Positions 8,304 to 15,087 of a stretch of DNA of 15,087 nt are shown here, in pieces. Source of the stretch: DAOTEJ01 sp035454085 (GTDB lineage Bacteria > Pseudomonadota > Gammaproteobacteria > Burkholderiales > Burkholderiaceae_F); contig DAOTEJ010000064.1 of assembly GCA_035454085.1 (NCBI GenBank), positions 1 to 15,087 on the forward strand, in the 5' to 3' direction. Made by a program: the position numbers and the translations under genes. The notes beneath the pieces were generated by a model. That model ran no database searches. It saw only the letters and a program-made list of their open reading frames with translations, and was not told where the DNA came from. The stretch's first letter is position 1. The number at the start of each line of letters is the position of its first letter.

Positions 8304-9725
8304 TCAGCGGGCGCGCGCCGGCGTCTGCAGGTAGCGCAGATAGGTCTGAAAATCAGGTGACTGGCGCAGCAGCACGCCCGCGGCGGCGCGCAGGCGATCG
8401 ACCGCCTCGGCCGGCAGCGAGAACGAGGTGGGCAACTGCAGCAGGTAGTCGCGCTCGGCCGGGTCCGCCAGCTGATCGAAGGCGACCTCGATCACGTGCA
8501 GATCGATGTCGGGCATGCGCTGCTCGGCCACGAAGGCGGGGTCCTGGGGCAGCTTGCCCGAGGCGCGCATCGCTCGCGCGGCACGCCAGCGCGCCGCCGT
8601 GTCGCGCAGCTGCTCGATCGACTCGTACGAGTAGAAGTCGATCGGCACGCCGGTGGCCTGCAGCAGCACATCCACGCTGCCCGGCGCCGACTCGCGGCGG
8701 TCCCAGAGCAGCTTGGCCTTGGGCATGGCGTTGACGACGATGATGGCCAGGCTGCGCGTGCCCTCGAAGTTGGTGGGCAGACCAGACACGCTGCGTGCTT
8801 CCACTTCGTCGAGGATCGCCTGGACCTCGCGCGTGGCCAGGTTGTCCGAGACGCCACCGTCGACCAGGTGCAGGTAGGGGCGCTGTTGCCCGTCGCGATA
8901 GGCAAGCAGGTTCTGGACCTCGCGTCGTGAGCGCGATGCGGCGCGCGAGGCGCCCACGTCCCTTGCCTGGCCGGAACTGATCAAGACCGGCAGCGTGAAG
9001 TCGCACGAACCGCCGTAGTTGTTGAAGGTCACGGGCGAGAACAGCACCGGCACCGCCGAGGACGAGGCCGCGGCACGCGCCAGACGCACCTCCGACAGGT
9101 TCGAGCAGAGCACGTCGAACATGGTCTGCGTGAAGTAGAAGCGCTCGCCGGTGGTGATCTCGGTGGCGGCGGCCACGATCATGGGGCCGGGACGCTTGGC
9201 GAGTTCGCCGAAGCTCGCGCCGTTGAACAGGATCTCGTCGTAGTAGTCCGCGGCGAGCTCGGATCGCCCCCAGGCGGTCGACGACAGCGGCCCCCAGTTG
9301 ATCGGCTGCAGGACTCGTCTGAGCAGTTCGCCCTCGACGTCGCGCTTGAGGAAGCGCTGCTCGTAGTCCTCGAACAGCCGCTCGCCGTACAGACCGTAGG
9401 CCAGGGCGGTGAAGCTGCCGCCGGACACGCCCGTGATCACGCTCACCGCGTCGAGCAGCGTGCCCGCACCGCGCCCGGACGAAGCGGGCTGGGGGGTGGC
9501 ACGCAGGGCTTCGAGCGTGCCGTAAGAAAAGGCCGCCGCCCGCGTGCCGCCGCCCGAGAAGGCCAGCACGACCAGATCGGGCGGGCGTTGCCCGCTCGTG
9601 CGCGCCGTGAAGCTGTAGCCCCGCTCGGGCTCTGCTTGCTTGATCGGAGGGTTGACGGGGCGCGTGGCGCACGCGGCCAGCAAGGCCGCCGCCGCGAGCG
9701 CAGGCAGCGCGCGCCAGCGGCGCAT
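8304..9725 (-). CDS. Patatin-like phospholipase, lipoprotein
   Basis: A predicted lipid acyl hydrolase anchored to a membrane, 473 residues from the ATG at 9725. That start gives a compact lipoprotein signal, MRRWRALPALAAAALLAAC, with Cys19. In-frame ATGs at 9737, 9773 and 9815 are possible but add basic leader sequence, and none has a clear SD. Patatin signatures are present: oxyanion GGGTRA (58-63), nucleophile GVSGGS with Ser101, and catalytic Asp289 in LVDGGVSDN. The Ser-Asp dyad is therefore complete. The region after the dyad (about 310-470) is longer than a minimal patatin domain and I do not recognise a second domain in it. Bacterial relatives hydrolyse phospholipids or acyl chains; the substrate here is unknown. 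It begins the minus-strand envelope gene set, downstream of the folA terminator, and the DUF4239-like gene follows after 23 nt. Confidence 0.9.
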   Translation of the reverse strand: MRRWRALPALAAAALLAACATRPVNPPIKQAEPERGYSFTARTSGQRPPDLVVLAFSGGGTRAAAFSYGTLEALRATPQPASSGRGAGTLLDAVSVITGVSGGSFTALAYGLYGERLFEDYEQRFLKRDVEGELLRRVLQPINWGPLSSTAWGRSELAADYYDEILFNGASFGELAKRPGPMIVAAATEITTGERFYFTQTMFDVLCSNLSEVRLARAAASSSAVPVLFSPVTFNNYGGSCDFTLPVLISSGQARDVGASRAASRSRREVQNLLAYRDGQQRPYLHLVDGGVSDNLATREVQAILDEVEARSVSGLPTNFEGTRSLAIIVVNAMPKAKLLWDRRESAPGSVDVLLQATGVPIDFYSYESIEQLRDTAARWRAARAMRASGKLPQDPAFVAEQRMPDIDLHVIEVAFDQLADPAERDYLLQLPTSFSLPAEAVDRLRAAAGVLLRQSPDFQTYLRYLQTPARAR

Positions 9726-9841
9726 CGCGCTGTGCATCGGCCGGCGTGGGGCAGGGTTCCTGGCGCGAAGCATGAGGGACGGCTTTCGGGGGCGGAGTGC
9801 AGGGAGCCAGCCCAACGCGGCGAGCGGCAGATCCCCGGGAC

Positions 9842-9873
9842 TCTATAGCCGCTTGCCGGCGGCGGCTTGCCAA
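9842..9873 (-). promoter_or_regulatory. Possible promoter for the patatin-led gene set
   Basis: The minus strand has TTGGCA (9868-9873) and TATAGA (9842-9847), each close to consensus, but 20 nt apart, which is longer than usual. It lies between the folA terminator and the patatin gene, where a promoter would be needed. A start near 9835 would give a leader of about 110 nt to the ATG at 9725. Confidence 0.3.
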
Positions 9874-9919
9874 TTGCGGACAGACCGTTCCCCCGGGCGC
9901 GCGCCCCCCGGCCAGGCCC

Positions 9920-9955
9920 AAAAGAAAACGGGGCGACCAAGGTCGCCCCGAAAAA
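9920..9955 (-). terminator. Rho-independent terminator of the thyA-kinase-folA operon
   Basis: The arms CGGGGCGACC (9929-9938) and GGTCGCCCCG (9941-9950) are perfectly complementary; at least 9 bp pair with a 4-nt loop. On the minus strand the stem is followed by TTTTCTTTT and preceded by TTTTT, as expected for an intrinsic terminator acting on leftward transcripts. It stands 168 nt past the folA stop and separates that operon from the patatin gene. On the plus strand the stem is followed only by A, so it should not stop rightward transcripts. Confidence 0.85.
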
Positions 9956-10123
9956 GCCCGCGCCGCAGTGGACACGATGCGGGAAGGCGCGATCTTATGG
10001 GCAGGCTTGCATACCGCACACGGCGTTGGATCAAAAACACAACTCATTTCTGGCCAAGCTGAGGCCAGGGGCTGACTAGCGCGGGCACGGCCGGGGGAGC
10101 GCCCGGCGCGGCGCGGTGCCGGC
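9956..10123. other. Untranslated stretch between folA and its terminator
   Basis: No gene is supported here. On the minus strand it would be a 3' untranslated region. It includes a stem CTGGCC/GGCCAG (10050-10055 with 10063-10068) and a patch around 10000-10050 that is clearly less GC-rich than its surroundings. Short open frames on both strands are brief and lack ribosome-binding sites. Confidence 0.5.
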
Positions 10124-10621
10124 TCAGGGCGCCGGGCGGCGCTCGTAGGTCACGATGTCGAAGCCCCAGGGGCGCTCGCCGGCCGGTCCGTGGTGCTCGC
10201 GGGCGACCTCCTGCCAGGCGGCCGGGTCGGGCGCGGCAAAGTGCGCATCGCCCTCGAAGTCGGCGTCGAGCTGGGTGAGCAGGATGCGCGTGGCCAGGGG
10301 CAGGGCCGCGGCGTAGATCTGCGCCCCGCCGATCACGAACACCTCGGGCTCGGCCGCGGTGAGCGCGAGCGCCGCCGCCACGCTGCTCACCACCTCGGCA
10401 CCGGGGGCTGCGTAGCCCGGGTCGCGCGACACCACCACGCTGCGCCGGCCGGGCAGCGGGCGGCCAATCGATTCCCAGGTCTTGCGCCCCATGACGATGG
10501 GCCGGCCCATGGTCGTGCGCTTGAAATGCGCCAGGTCCTCGGGCAGGCGCCAGGGCAACTGGTTGCCGCGGCCGATCACGCCGTTGCGGGCGCGTGCCAC
10601 GATCAGGGTCAGGACACTCAT
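10124..10621 (-). CDS. folA: Dihydrofolate reductase
   Basis: Reduces dihydrofolate to tetrahydrofolate with NADPH in the cytoplasm and is the usual target of trimethoprim. The 165-residue length is normal for the chromosomal enzyme. Signatures are GVIGRGNQLPWRLPEDLAHF, with catalytic Asp29 (equivalent to E. coli Asp27), then the NADPH-binding GRPIVMGRKTWESIGRPLPG, and VFVIGGAQIY. GGTGA lies 7 nt upstream of the ATG. It is the last gene of the thyA-kinase-folA set, 21 nt after the kinase stop, and a strong terminator lies 168 nt downstream. ThyA generates dihydrofolate that this enzyme recycles, so the pairing is functional as well as positional. Nothing suggests a plasmid-borne dfr gene; base composition matches the neighbours. 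Confidence 0.97.
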   Translation of the reverse strand: MSVLTLIVARARNGVIGRGNQLPWRLPEDLAHFKRTTMGRPIVMGRKTWESIGRPLPGRRSVVVSRDPGYAAPGAEVVSSVAAALALTAAEPEVFVIGGAQIYAAALPLATRILLTQLDADFEGDAHFAAPDPAAWQEVAREHHGPAGERPWGFDIVTYERRPAP

Positions 10622-10642
10622 GGGCGGGTCACCGCGCGCGGC

Positions 10643-11167
<525 letters not shown>

Positions 11168-11178
11168 GTGGGCCCTAG

Positions 11179-11973
11179 CTAGACCGCCACCGGCGCCTTG
11201 ATGTGGGGATGCGGGTCGTAGCCCAGGATCTCGAAGTCCTCGAAGGCGTAGTCGAAGATCGAGGGCGGCCGGCGATGGATCGCCAGCCGCGGGTAGGGCC
11301 GCGGTTCGCGCGCGAGCTGCTCCTCGACCTGCGTGGAGTGGTTCGCGTAGATGTGGCAGTCGCCGCCGGTCCACACGAAGTCGCCCACGGCCAGGTCGCA
11401 CTGCTGCGCCACCATGTGCGTGAGCAGCGCGTAGCTCGCGATGTTGAAGGGCACGCCCAGGAAGATGTCGCAGCTGCGCTGGTAGAGCTGGCAGCTGAGC
11501 CTGCCCTCGGCCACGTAGAACTGGAACAGCAGGTGGCAGGGCGGCAGCGCCATTTTCGGGATGTCCGACACATTCCAGGCCGAGACGATCAGTCGGCGCG
11601 AATCCGGGTTGGCCTTGATCTGCGCCAGCACCTGCGCGATCTGGTCGATGTGCCCGCCCTCGGGCGTGGGCCAGGAGCGCCACTGCACGCCGTACACCGG
11701 CCCGAGGTTGCCCTGGGCGTCGGCCCATTCGTCCCAGATCGTGACCTTGTTGTCGCGCAGGTATGCGATGTTCGCGTCGCCCTTCAGGAACCACAGCAGC
11801 TCGTGGATGATCGAGCGCAGGTGCAGCTTCTTGGTGGTCACCAGCGGGAAGCCCTCCGCCAGGTTGAAGCGCATCTGGTGGCCGAACACCGAGCGCGTGC
11901 CCGTGCCCGTGCGGTCGGTCTTGGTCACGCCCGTCGTGTAGACGTGGCGCATGAAGTCTTCGTACTGACGCAT
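11179..11973 (-). CDS. thyA: Thymidylate synthase
   Basis: Methylates dUMP to dTMP using methylene-tetrahydrofolate and releases dihydrofolate. From the ATG at 11973 the product is 264 residues, the same length as E. coli ThyA, which fixes the start although the frame is open further upstream. The catalytic cysteine is Cys146 in ALPPCHLLFQFYV, the same number as in E. coli. Other signatures are RTGTGTRSVFGHQMRF near the N-terminus, LWFLKGDANIAYL, CQLYQRSCDIFLGVPFNIASYALL, and HIYANHSTQVEEQL. The C-terminus IKAPVAV resembles the conserved IKAPVAI end that closes over the active site. It is the first gene of the operon with the kinase (11 nt gap) and folA. A TAGAAT -10 element lies 27 nt upstream. 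No good SD is visible. Confidence 0.98.
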   Translation of the reverse strand: MRQYEDFMRHVYTTGVTKTDRTGTGTRSVFGHQMRFNLAEGFPLVTTKKLHLRSIIHELLWFLKGDANIAYLRDNKVTIWDEWADAQGNLGPVYGVQWRSWPTPEGGHIDQIAQVLAQIKANPDSRRLIVSAWNVSDIPKMALPPCHLLFQFYVAEGRLSCQLYQRSCDIFLGVPFNIASYALLTHMVAQQCDLAVGDFVWTGGDCHIYANHSTQVEEQLAREPRPYPRLAIHRRPPSIFDYAFEDFEILGYDPHPHIKAPVAV

Positions 11974-11999
11974 GGCGGTGGCGGGGATTCGGGCTCGCC

Positions 12000-12005
12000 A
12001 TTCTA
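12000..12005 (-). promoter_or_regulatory. Probable -10 element for the thyA operon
   Basis: The minus strand reads TAGAAT, 5 of 6 bases of the -10 consensus, in an otherwise GC-rich gap (11974-12089). Transcription would start near 11993, leaving a leader of about 20 nt before the ATG. No convincing -35 box is found 16-18 nt upstream, so an activator may be needed or the call may be wrong. Confidence 0.42.
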
Positions 12006-12089
12006 TCGGCCGTCGGGGTGGGGCACCGTGCCGCGGCCCCGAAGTGCGAAGGCCGGCGCGGCGTCGGGCGGGCGCTGCGCGCCGCCGGC

Positions 12090-13196
12090 TCAGGGTGCGG
12101 GACGCCCGCTGGCTCCGTCGATCGATGTGCCGTCCCGGCGGAACGGCGCACGGCGCAGAAAGCCCTCGCTGTCGGCCTGCGCACTCGCCGCCGCGCGCTC
12201 GGCGGCCTCGGGGTAGGGCAGGGGTTGGGCGCGCAGCTCGATCTCGATGCGCTGGCTTGCGGGATCGAGGCGCAGGGCGGAGCGCATCAGATTGCGCAAC
12301 AGGTACATGGCGTAGAGGTTGTCGTAGTCCTCGTACTCGCCCTGGTCCTTGCGGAAGTCGCGCGAGAGCACCGACGGAAAGCGGTCGGGCAGGTCCCGGA
12401 AGGCGATCTTCTCGTCTTCGCGGGGATCGACGTAGGTCGACCCTTCGAACTTGCGGTACAGGACGACCTCGATCCCGTAGCCGCGTGCGGCCCACTCCTC
12501 CATCAGCTTCATCGCCATCTCGGTCGGGATGTTGGCGTTGGCCGCCGCCACCACCCGGCGCCGCGACAGGGCGCGCGGGCTCGTCACGTCGAGCGCGTCG
12601 TAGCCTGCCCCGTGCTTGAAGGCCGAGCCGATGGTCTTGGCGCAGTTCAGGCGCAGGTAGTCGTACTTGACCTCGCCGTCGTGATAGACGGTGTTCTTCG
12701 CGCGGCCGCGATAGTCGGCGTTGATGCGCTCGAAGAAGGCCGTCAGCGCGGCCTTCTCGGCCTCGGGCACGCCAGATACCCGGATGCCGATCACCGAGCG
12801 CTTGTAGACCTCGCCGAAGTCGAGCCCGAACGCAGCCGCTTCACCCAGCGAGGAGGTGGTTCCGTAGAGGTATTCGCGCTTCGGCACGCGGATCATCAGA
12901 TCGTCCGTGTAGCGACCCTGCGCGTGCTCGCGGGAGCGGTCGGCATAGAAGTTCGCCGAGTGGACCAGCTCTTCGCCGCGCGCGGGGTCGCGGATCGCCA
13001 GGGCCAGGTGGCCGGCGGATCCGCCCTTCGAGGTGCCGTAGCTGATCAGCAGTTCCAGGTCGTACGGCTGCTGCGCCAGGGTCTGCGTGAGCTCTTCCAG
13101 ATTCGCCGGCTCGGGTCCGCCCGGGCTGCCGAAGGTCGCCGCACCGGCCTGCGCCGCGAACGCCACCGCCATCAGCCAGATTGCCGCGCAGCGCAT
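12090..13196 (-). CDS. Exported protein with His/Cys layout of permuted papain-fold enzymes
   Basis: A 368-residue predicted periplasmic protein of unknown function. I chose the ATG at 13196 because it begins a signal peptide (MRCAAIWLMAVAFAAQAGA, 1-19). The frame is open for 105 further codons upstream, but those are rich in Arg, Pro and Ser and look non-coding. His63 lies in GGSAGHLALAI and Cys185 in LRLNCAKTIGSAF. An early His in a G-H-hydrophobic strand followed over 100 residues later by a Cys in an N-C helix start is typical of circularly permuted papain-like domains such as the DUF4105/Lnb N-terminal and NlpC-related families. This is a motif-level inference. Between them lie YDLELLISYGTSKG and the basic segment MIRVPKREYLYG. 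The C-terminal third (about 220-368) is charged and unassigned. A 4-nt gap separates it from a possible 49-codon upstream ORF. Confidence 0.75.
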   Translation of the reverse strand: MRCAAIWLMAVAFAAQAGAATFGSPGGPEPANLEELTQTLAQQPYDLELLISYGTSKGGSAGHLALAIRDPARGEELVHSANFYADRSREHAQGRYTDDLMIRVPKREYLYGTTSSLGEAAAFGLDFGEVYKRSVIGIRVSGVPEAEKAALTAFFERINADYRGRAKNTVYHDGEVKYDYLRLNCAKTIGSAFKHGAGYDALDVTSPRALSRRRVVAAANANIPTEMAMKLMEEWAARGYGIEVVLYRKFEGSTYVDPREDEKIAFRDLPDRFPSVLSRDFRKDQGEYEDYDNLYAMYLLRNLMRSALRLDPASQRIEIELRAQPLPYPEAAERAAASAQADSEGFLRRAPFRRDGTSIDGASGRPAP

Positions 13197-13200
13197 GCGG

Positions 13201-13350
13201 CTAGCTCGCTTCCGCGGCGGGCACACCGATCGCCACGGCCCCGATGTTCGTGGCGTCGATCTGCTTTGCCTGGGCAGCGCGCTGGACGCTGGCGCCGGCG
13301 ACCAGCCAGGAAGGGACGGTGAGCCCGACGGTGAGTTTGGCGCGTTGCAC
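13201..13350 (-). CDS. Possible 49-residue small exported protein, GTG start
   Basis: An uncertain small ORF read from a GTG at 13350 to TAG at 13201-13203. The product starts MQRAKLTVGLTVPSWLVAG, a basic then hydrophobic leader resembling a signal peptide, with a possible cleavage after VQRAAQA. The remaining 21 residues (KQIDATNIGAVAIGVPAAEAS) match no family I know. A GAGG lies 10 nt upstream, slightly far. The stop is 4 nt before the ATG of the papain-like protein gene, so translation could be coupled. GC at third positions is high, but that is also true of random frames here. It could equally be an untranslated leader. Confidence 0.35.
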   Translation of the reverse strand: MQRAKLTVGLTVPSWLVAGASVQRAAQAKQIDATNIGAVAIGVPAAEAS

Positions 13351-13635
13351 GCGGTTGTTTCCTCTGCGAGGTGACCAGGACGCGGGTCGCGATCACCGCG
13401 CCGCCCATCATGGCGACACTGGCATGGCGACCCTGGCCCAGGCCCGTGCGCCGAGTGTACGAGGCTGCCTGCTTGGCGCCTGCTTGGCGCCTGCGTGGCG
13501 GCGGCGGGCACGCGCGCCCGGCTTGCCTCGGCCAGGCCAGGCTTGCCCGAAGCGCTTGCCGCAATCCGCGCGCAGCCGCGCTATCGTGGCCGCCTCTCTT
13601 GCCGCCGCTGCCCGCCCCGGCGCGGCCATCTGCCC
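13351..13635. other. Divergent intergenic region
   Basis: This stretch separates the minus-strand papain-like gene (with its possible small upstream ORF) from the plus-strand hydrolase. Both transcripts should start here. I could not find a convincing promoter pair; TACACT on the minus strand near 13457-13462 is a possible -10 without a -35. It also holds the 11-bp tandem repeat. Open frames across it are arginine- and proline-rich shadows. Confidence 0.5.
13469..13500. repeat. Short tandem repeat, 11-bp unit, about 2.9 copies
   Basis: CTGCTTGGCGC occurs twice head to tail at 13469-13479 and 13480-13490. A third partial copy at 13491-13500 carries one mismatch (CTGCGTGGCG). It lies in the divergent intergenic region and could be a slippage tract or a repeated protein-binding site. 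Confidence 0.75.
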
Positions 13636-15087
13636 ATGAAGCTGTTGCGCATGCTCGTCTTCGCCGCCTTCTTCGCCCTGCTGGGCGTGCTGGTGGTCGT
13701 CGGCGTGGGCTACTCGCTCTACGTCGACTCGCTGCCCTCGCTCGCGCGCTGGCACACCACCACGCTCGAAGGCGAATACCGCGCGGGCGATGCACGGGTG
13801 CGCAACTGGGCCGACTGGCTCGCGCTCGAGGAGGGCCTCTTCGCGCAGTTGCGCCAGCGCGCCGCCGCGCCGCCCGACGCGGCCGAGGGCTCGGTGATGT
13901 CGCGCTACACCCCGGGCAGCCTGGCCGACCCGAGCAAGGAGCGCGTCGACTGGAATCGCAGCTACGAGCTCGTGGCGCCGCAGCCGCGCGGCGGCGTGCT
14001 GCTGCTGCACGGCCTGTCGGACTCGCCCTACAGCCTGCGCGCGCTGGCCGAGCAGATGCACGCCGATGGCTGGACCGTCGTGGGCCTGCGCCTGCCCGGC
14101 CACGGCACGCTGCCTTCGGGGCTGCTCGAGGCGCGCTGGGAAGACTGGGCGGCCGCGGCGCGCATCGCCGCCCGGCATCTGCGGCAGCAGGTGGGCGACC
14201 GGCCCCTGCTGATCGCCGGCTACTCCACCGGCGCGGCGCTCGCCGTCGAGCTCGCGCTTGCGCGCCTGCAGGGCGAGGACCTGCCGGCCGTGAGCGGGCT
14301 GGTGCTGTTCTCGCCCGCCATCGGCGTGTCGCCCGCCGCGGGCTACGCGGTCTGGCAGGCGCGCATCGCGCACGGGCTGGGCATCCCCAAGCTCGAGTGG
14401 ACCGACGTGCAGCCCGAGTACGACCCCTACAAGTACGCGAGCTTCACGGTCAACGCCGGCGACCAGGCGCATCGCCTGACGCGGCACATCCAGGGCCAGC
14501 TCGACGCCCTGGGCAAGGGCGCGCCGGTGCGCGGCGTGCCGCCCATCCTGGCCTTCCAGTCGGTGGCCGACGCCACCGTCTCGACGCCCGCCGTGGTGCG
14601 CAACCTGTTCGCGCGGCTCGCCTCCGAGGGCCACGAACTGGTGTTCTACGACCTCAACCGCCACGCCGAGGCGCGCCCCCTGTACCGCGCCGGCGTGCTC
14701 ACCGTGCGCGAGAACCTGCTGCGCGGCGACACCCTGCCCTTCAAGGTCACCGCGCTGGCCAACGCCTCGGCCACCAGCGGCGAGATCACCGCCTTCAGCC
14801 GCGCCGCGGGCAGCACCGAGATTCAGTCCCGCCCCACCGGCCTGGCCTGGCCCGCGGGGGTGTATTCGCTCTCGCACGTGGCCCTGCCGTTCCGGCCCGA
14901 CGACCCGGTCTACGGCGCCGCCCGCCCCGAGGCCAGCACCCTGCCTTACCTGGGCCGGCTCGAGATCCAGGGCGAGCGCGGCGTGCTCGCCATCCCCGAC
15001 AGCACCCTGCTGCGCCTGCGCCACAACCCCTTCGCCGCCTACCAGCAGGCGCGGGTAAAGGAGTTCGCCGACGCGATCGCGCGGTGA
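13636..15087 (+). CDS. Membrane-anchored alpha/beta hydrolase
   Basis: A 483-residue predicted inner-membrane-anchored serine hydrolase; the stop TGA occupies the last three bases of the window. The ATG at 13636 opens a single membrane helix (about 6-27, MLVFAAFFALLGVLVVVGVG), and the rest should face the periplasm. VLLLHGLSDSPYSLRALAE is the oxyanion loop region, LRLPGHGTLP follows, and the nucleophile is Ser197 in GYSTGA. Likely partners are Asp312 in QSVADATVS and His414 in SLSHVALPFRPDDPVYG. The acid and histidine are about 100 residues apart, far more than the roughly 30 in the hydrolases of region 1. A sizeable insertion therefore lies between them (about 320-405). I recall related proteins with the SLSHVALPF motif in proteobacteria, but no substrate. 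It is divergent from the papain-like gene, with no clear SD. Confidence 0.87.
   Translation: MKLLRMLVFAAFFALLGVLVVVGVGYSLYVDSLPSLARWHTTTLEGEYRAGDARVRNWADWLALEEGLFAQLRQRAAAPPDAAEGSVMSRYTPGSLADPSKERVDWNRSYELVAPQPRGGVLLLHGLSDSPYSLRALAEQMHADGWTVVGLRLPGHGTLPSGLLEARWEDWAAAARIAARHLRQQVGDRPLLIAGYSTGAALAVELALARLQGEDLPAVSGLVLFSPAIGVSPAAGYAVWQARIAHGLGIPKLEWTDVQPEYDPYKYASFTVNAGDQAHRLTRHIQGQLDALGKGAPVRGVPPILAFQSVADATVSTPAVVRNLFARLASEGHELVFYDLNRHAEARPLYRAGVLTVRENLLRGDTLPFKVTALANASATSGEITAFSRAAGSTEIQSRPTGLAWPAGVYSLSHVALPFRPDDPVYGAARPEASTLPYLGRLEIQGERGVLAIPDSTLLRLRHNPFAAYQQARVKEFADAIAR

Noticed and set aside
9726..9815. Longer start for the patatin lipoprotein at 9815
   Set aside because: The added 30 residues are basic and proline-rich and would displace the signal peptide from the N-terminus; no SD supports it.
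11168..12184. Minus-strand frame of the P-loop kinase stays open through all of thyA to 12184
   Set aside because: It is a shadow of thyA in another frame; the upstream part is rich in Arg, Pro and His, and the Walker A start with TAGGG fixes the real beginning at 11167.
12496..13511. N-terminal extension of the papain-like protein to 13511
   Set aside because: The extra residues look non-coding and the signal peptide begins at 13196.
13408..15024. 538-codon minus-strand open frame opposite the anchored hydrolase
   Set aside because: Antisense shadow with low-complexity Gly/Gln/Arg/His composition and no export or fold signal; the plus-strand hydrolase explains the sequence.

Overview
The window is very GC-rich, with nearly every codon ending in G or C. 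Its gene content (a homodimeric-type glycine decarboxylase, a single-chain iron-sulfur L-serine ammonia-lyase, and DUF2092, DUF4239 and patatin envelope proteins) points to a betaproteobacterium, probably Burkholderiales or Rhodocyclales. That placement is inferred from the proteins, not from a marker gene. A run of exactly 100 N (8147-8246) shows this is a draft or metagenomic scaffold.

Region 1 (1-5710, plus strand) concerns glycine and serine breakdown: the 3' part of gcvP, a lipoprotein alpha/beta hydrolase, sdaA, and a second alpha/beta hydrolase 7 nt behind sdaA. Glycine cleavage supplies C1 units for serine synthesis and SdaA deaminates serine to pyruvate, so the two enzymes fit one route. 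The two hydrolases around sdaA look homologous, but the second has lost its nucleophilic serine (S to G) and its oxyanion HG motif, so it looks like a pseudoenzyme.

Region 2 (5745-9725, minus strand, convergent with region 1) is an envelope gene set. In transcription order it holds a patatin-like phospholipase lipoprotein, a DUF4239-like membrane protein broken by the assembly gap, a 95-residue exported protein with two cysteines, a DUF2092 exported protein, and a secreted Gly/Ala/Tyr-rich protein with four 18-residue repeats. All but the membrane protein carry export signals. This is the most promising stretch for an undescribed system, though co-function is inferred only from order and orientation.

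Region 3 (9920-11973, minus strand) is a folate/thymidylate operon: thyA, a P-loop kinase-like gene, folA, then a strong rho-independent terminator. ThyA makes dihydrofolate that FolA reduces; the kinase between them is not assigned to that pathway.

Region 4 (12090-15087) has a minus-strand exported protein with a His/Cys layout like permuted papain-fold enzymes. It is preceded by a possible 49-codon GTG-start ORF. A divergent plus-strand membrane-anchored alpha/beta hydrolase ends exactly at the window edge. Four hydrolase-type proteins of the alpha/beta or patatin folds occur in 15 kb. No tRNA, rRNA, CRISPR array, insertion sequence or phage gene was seen.
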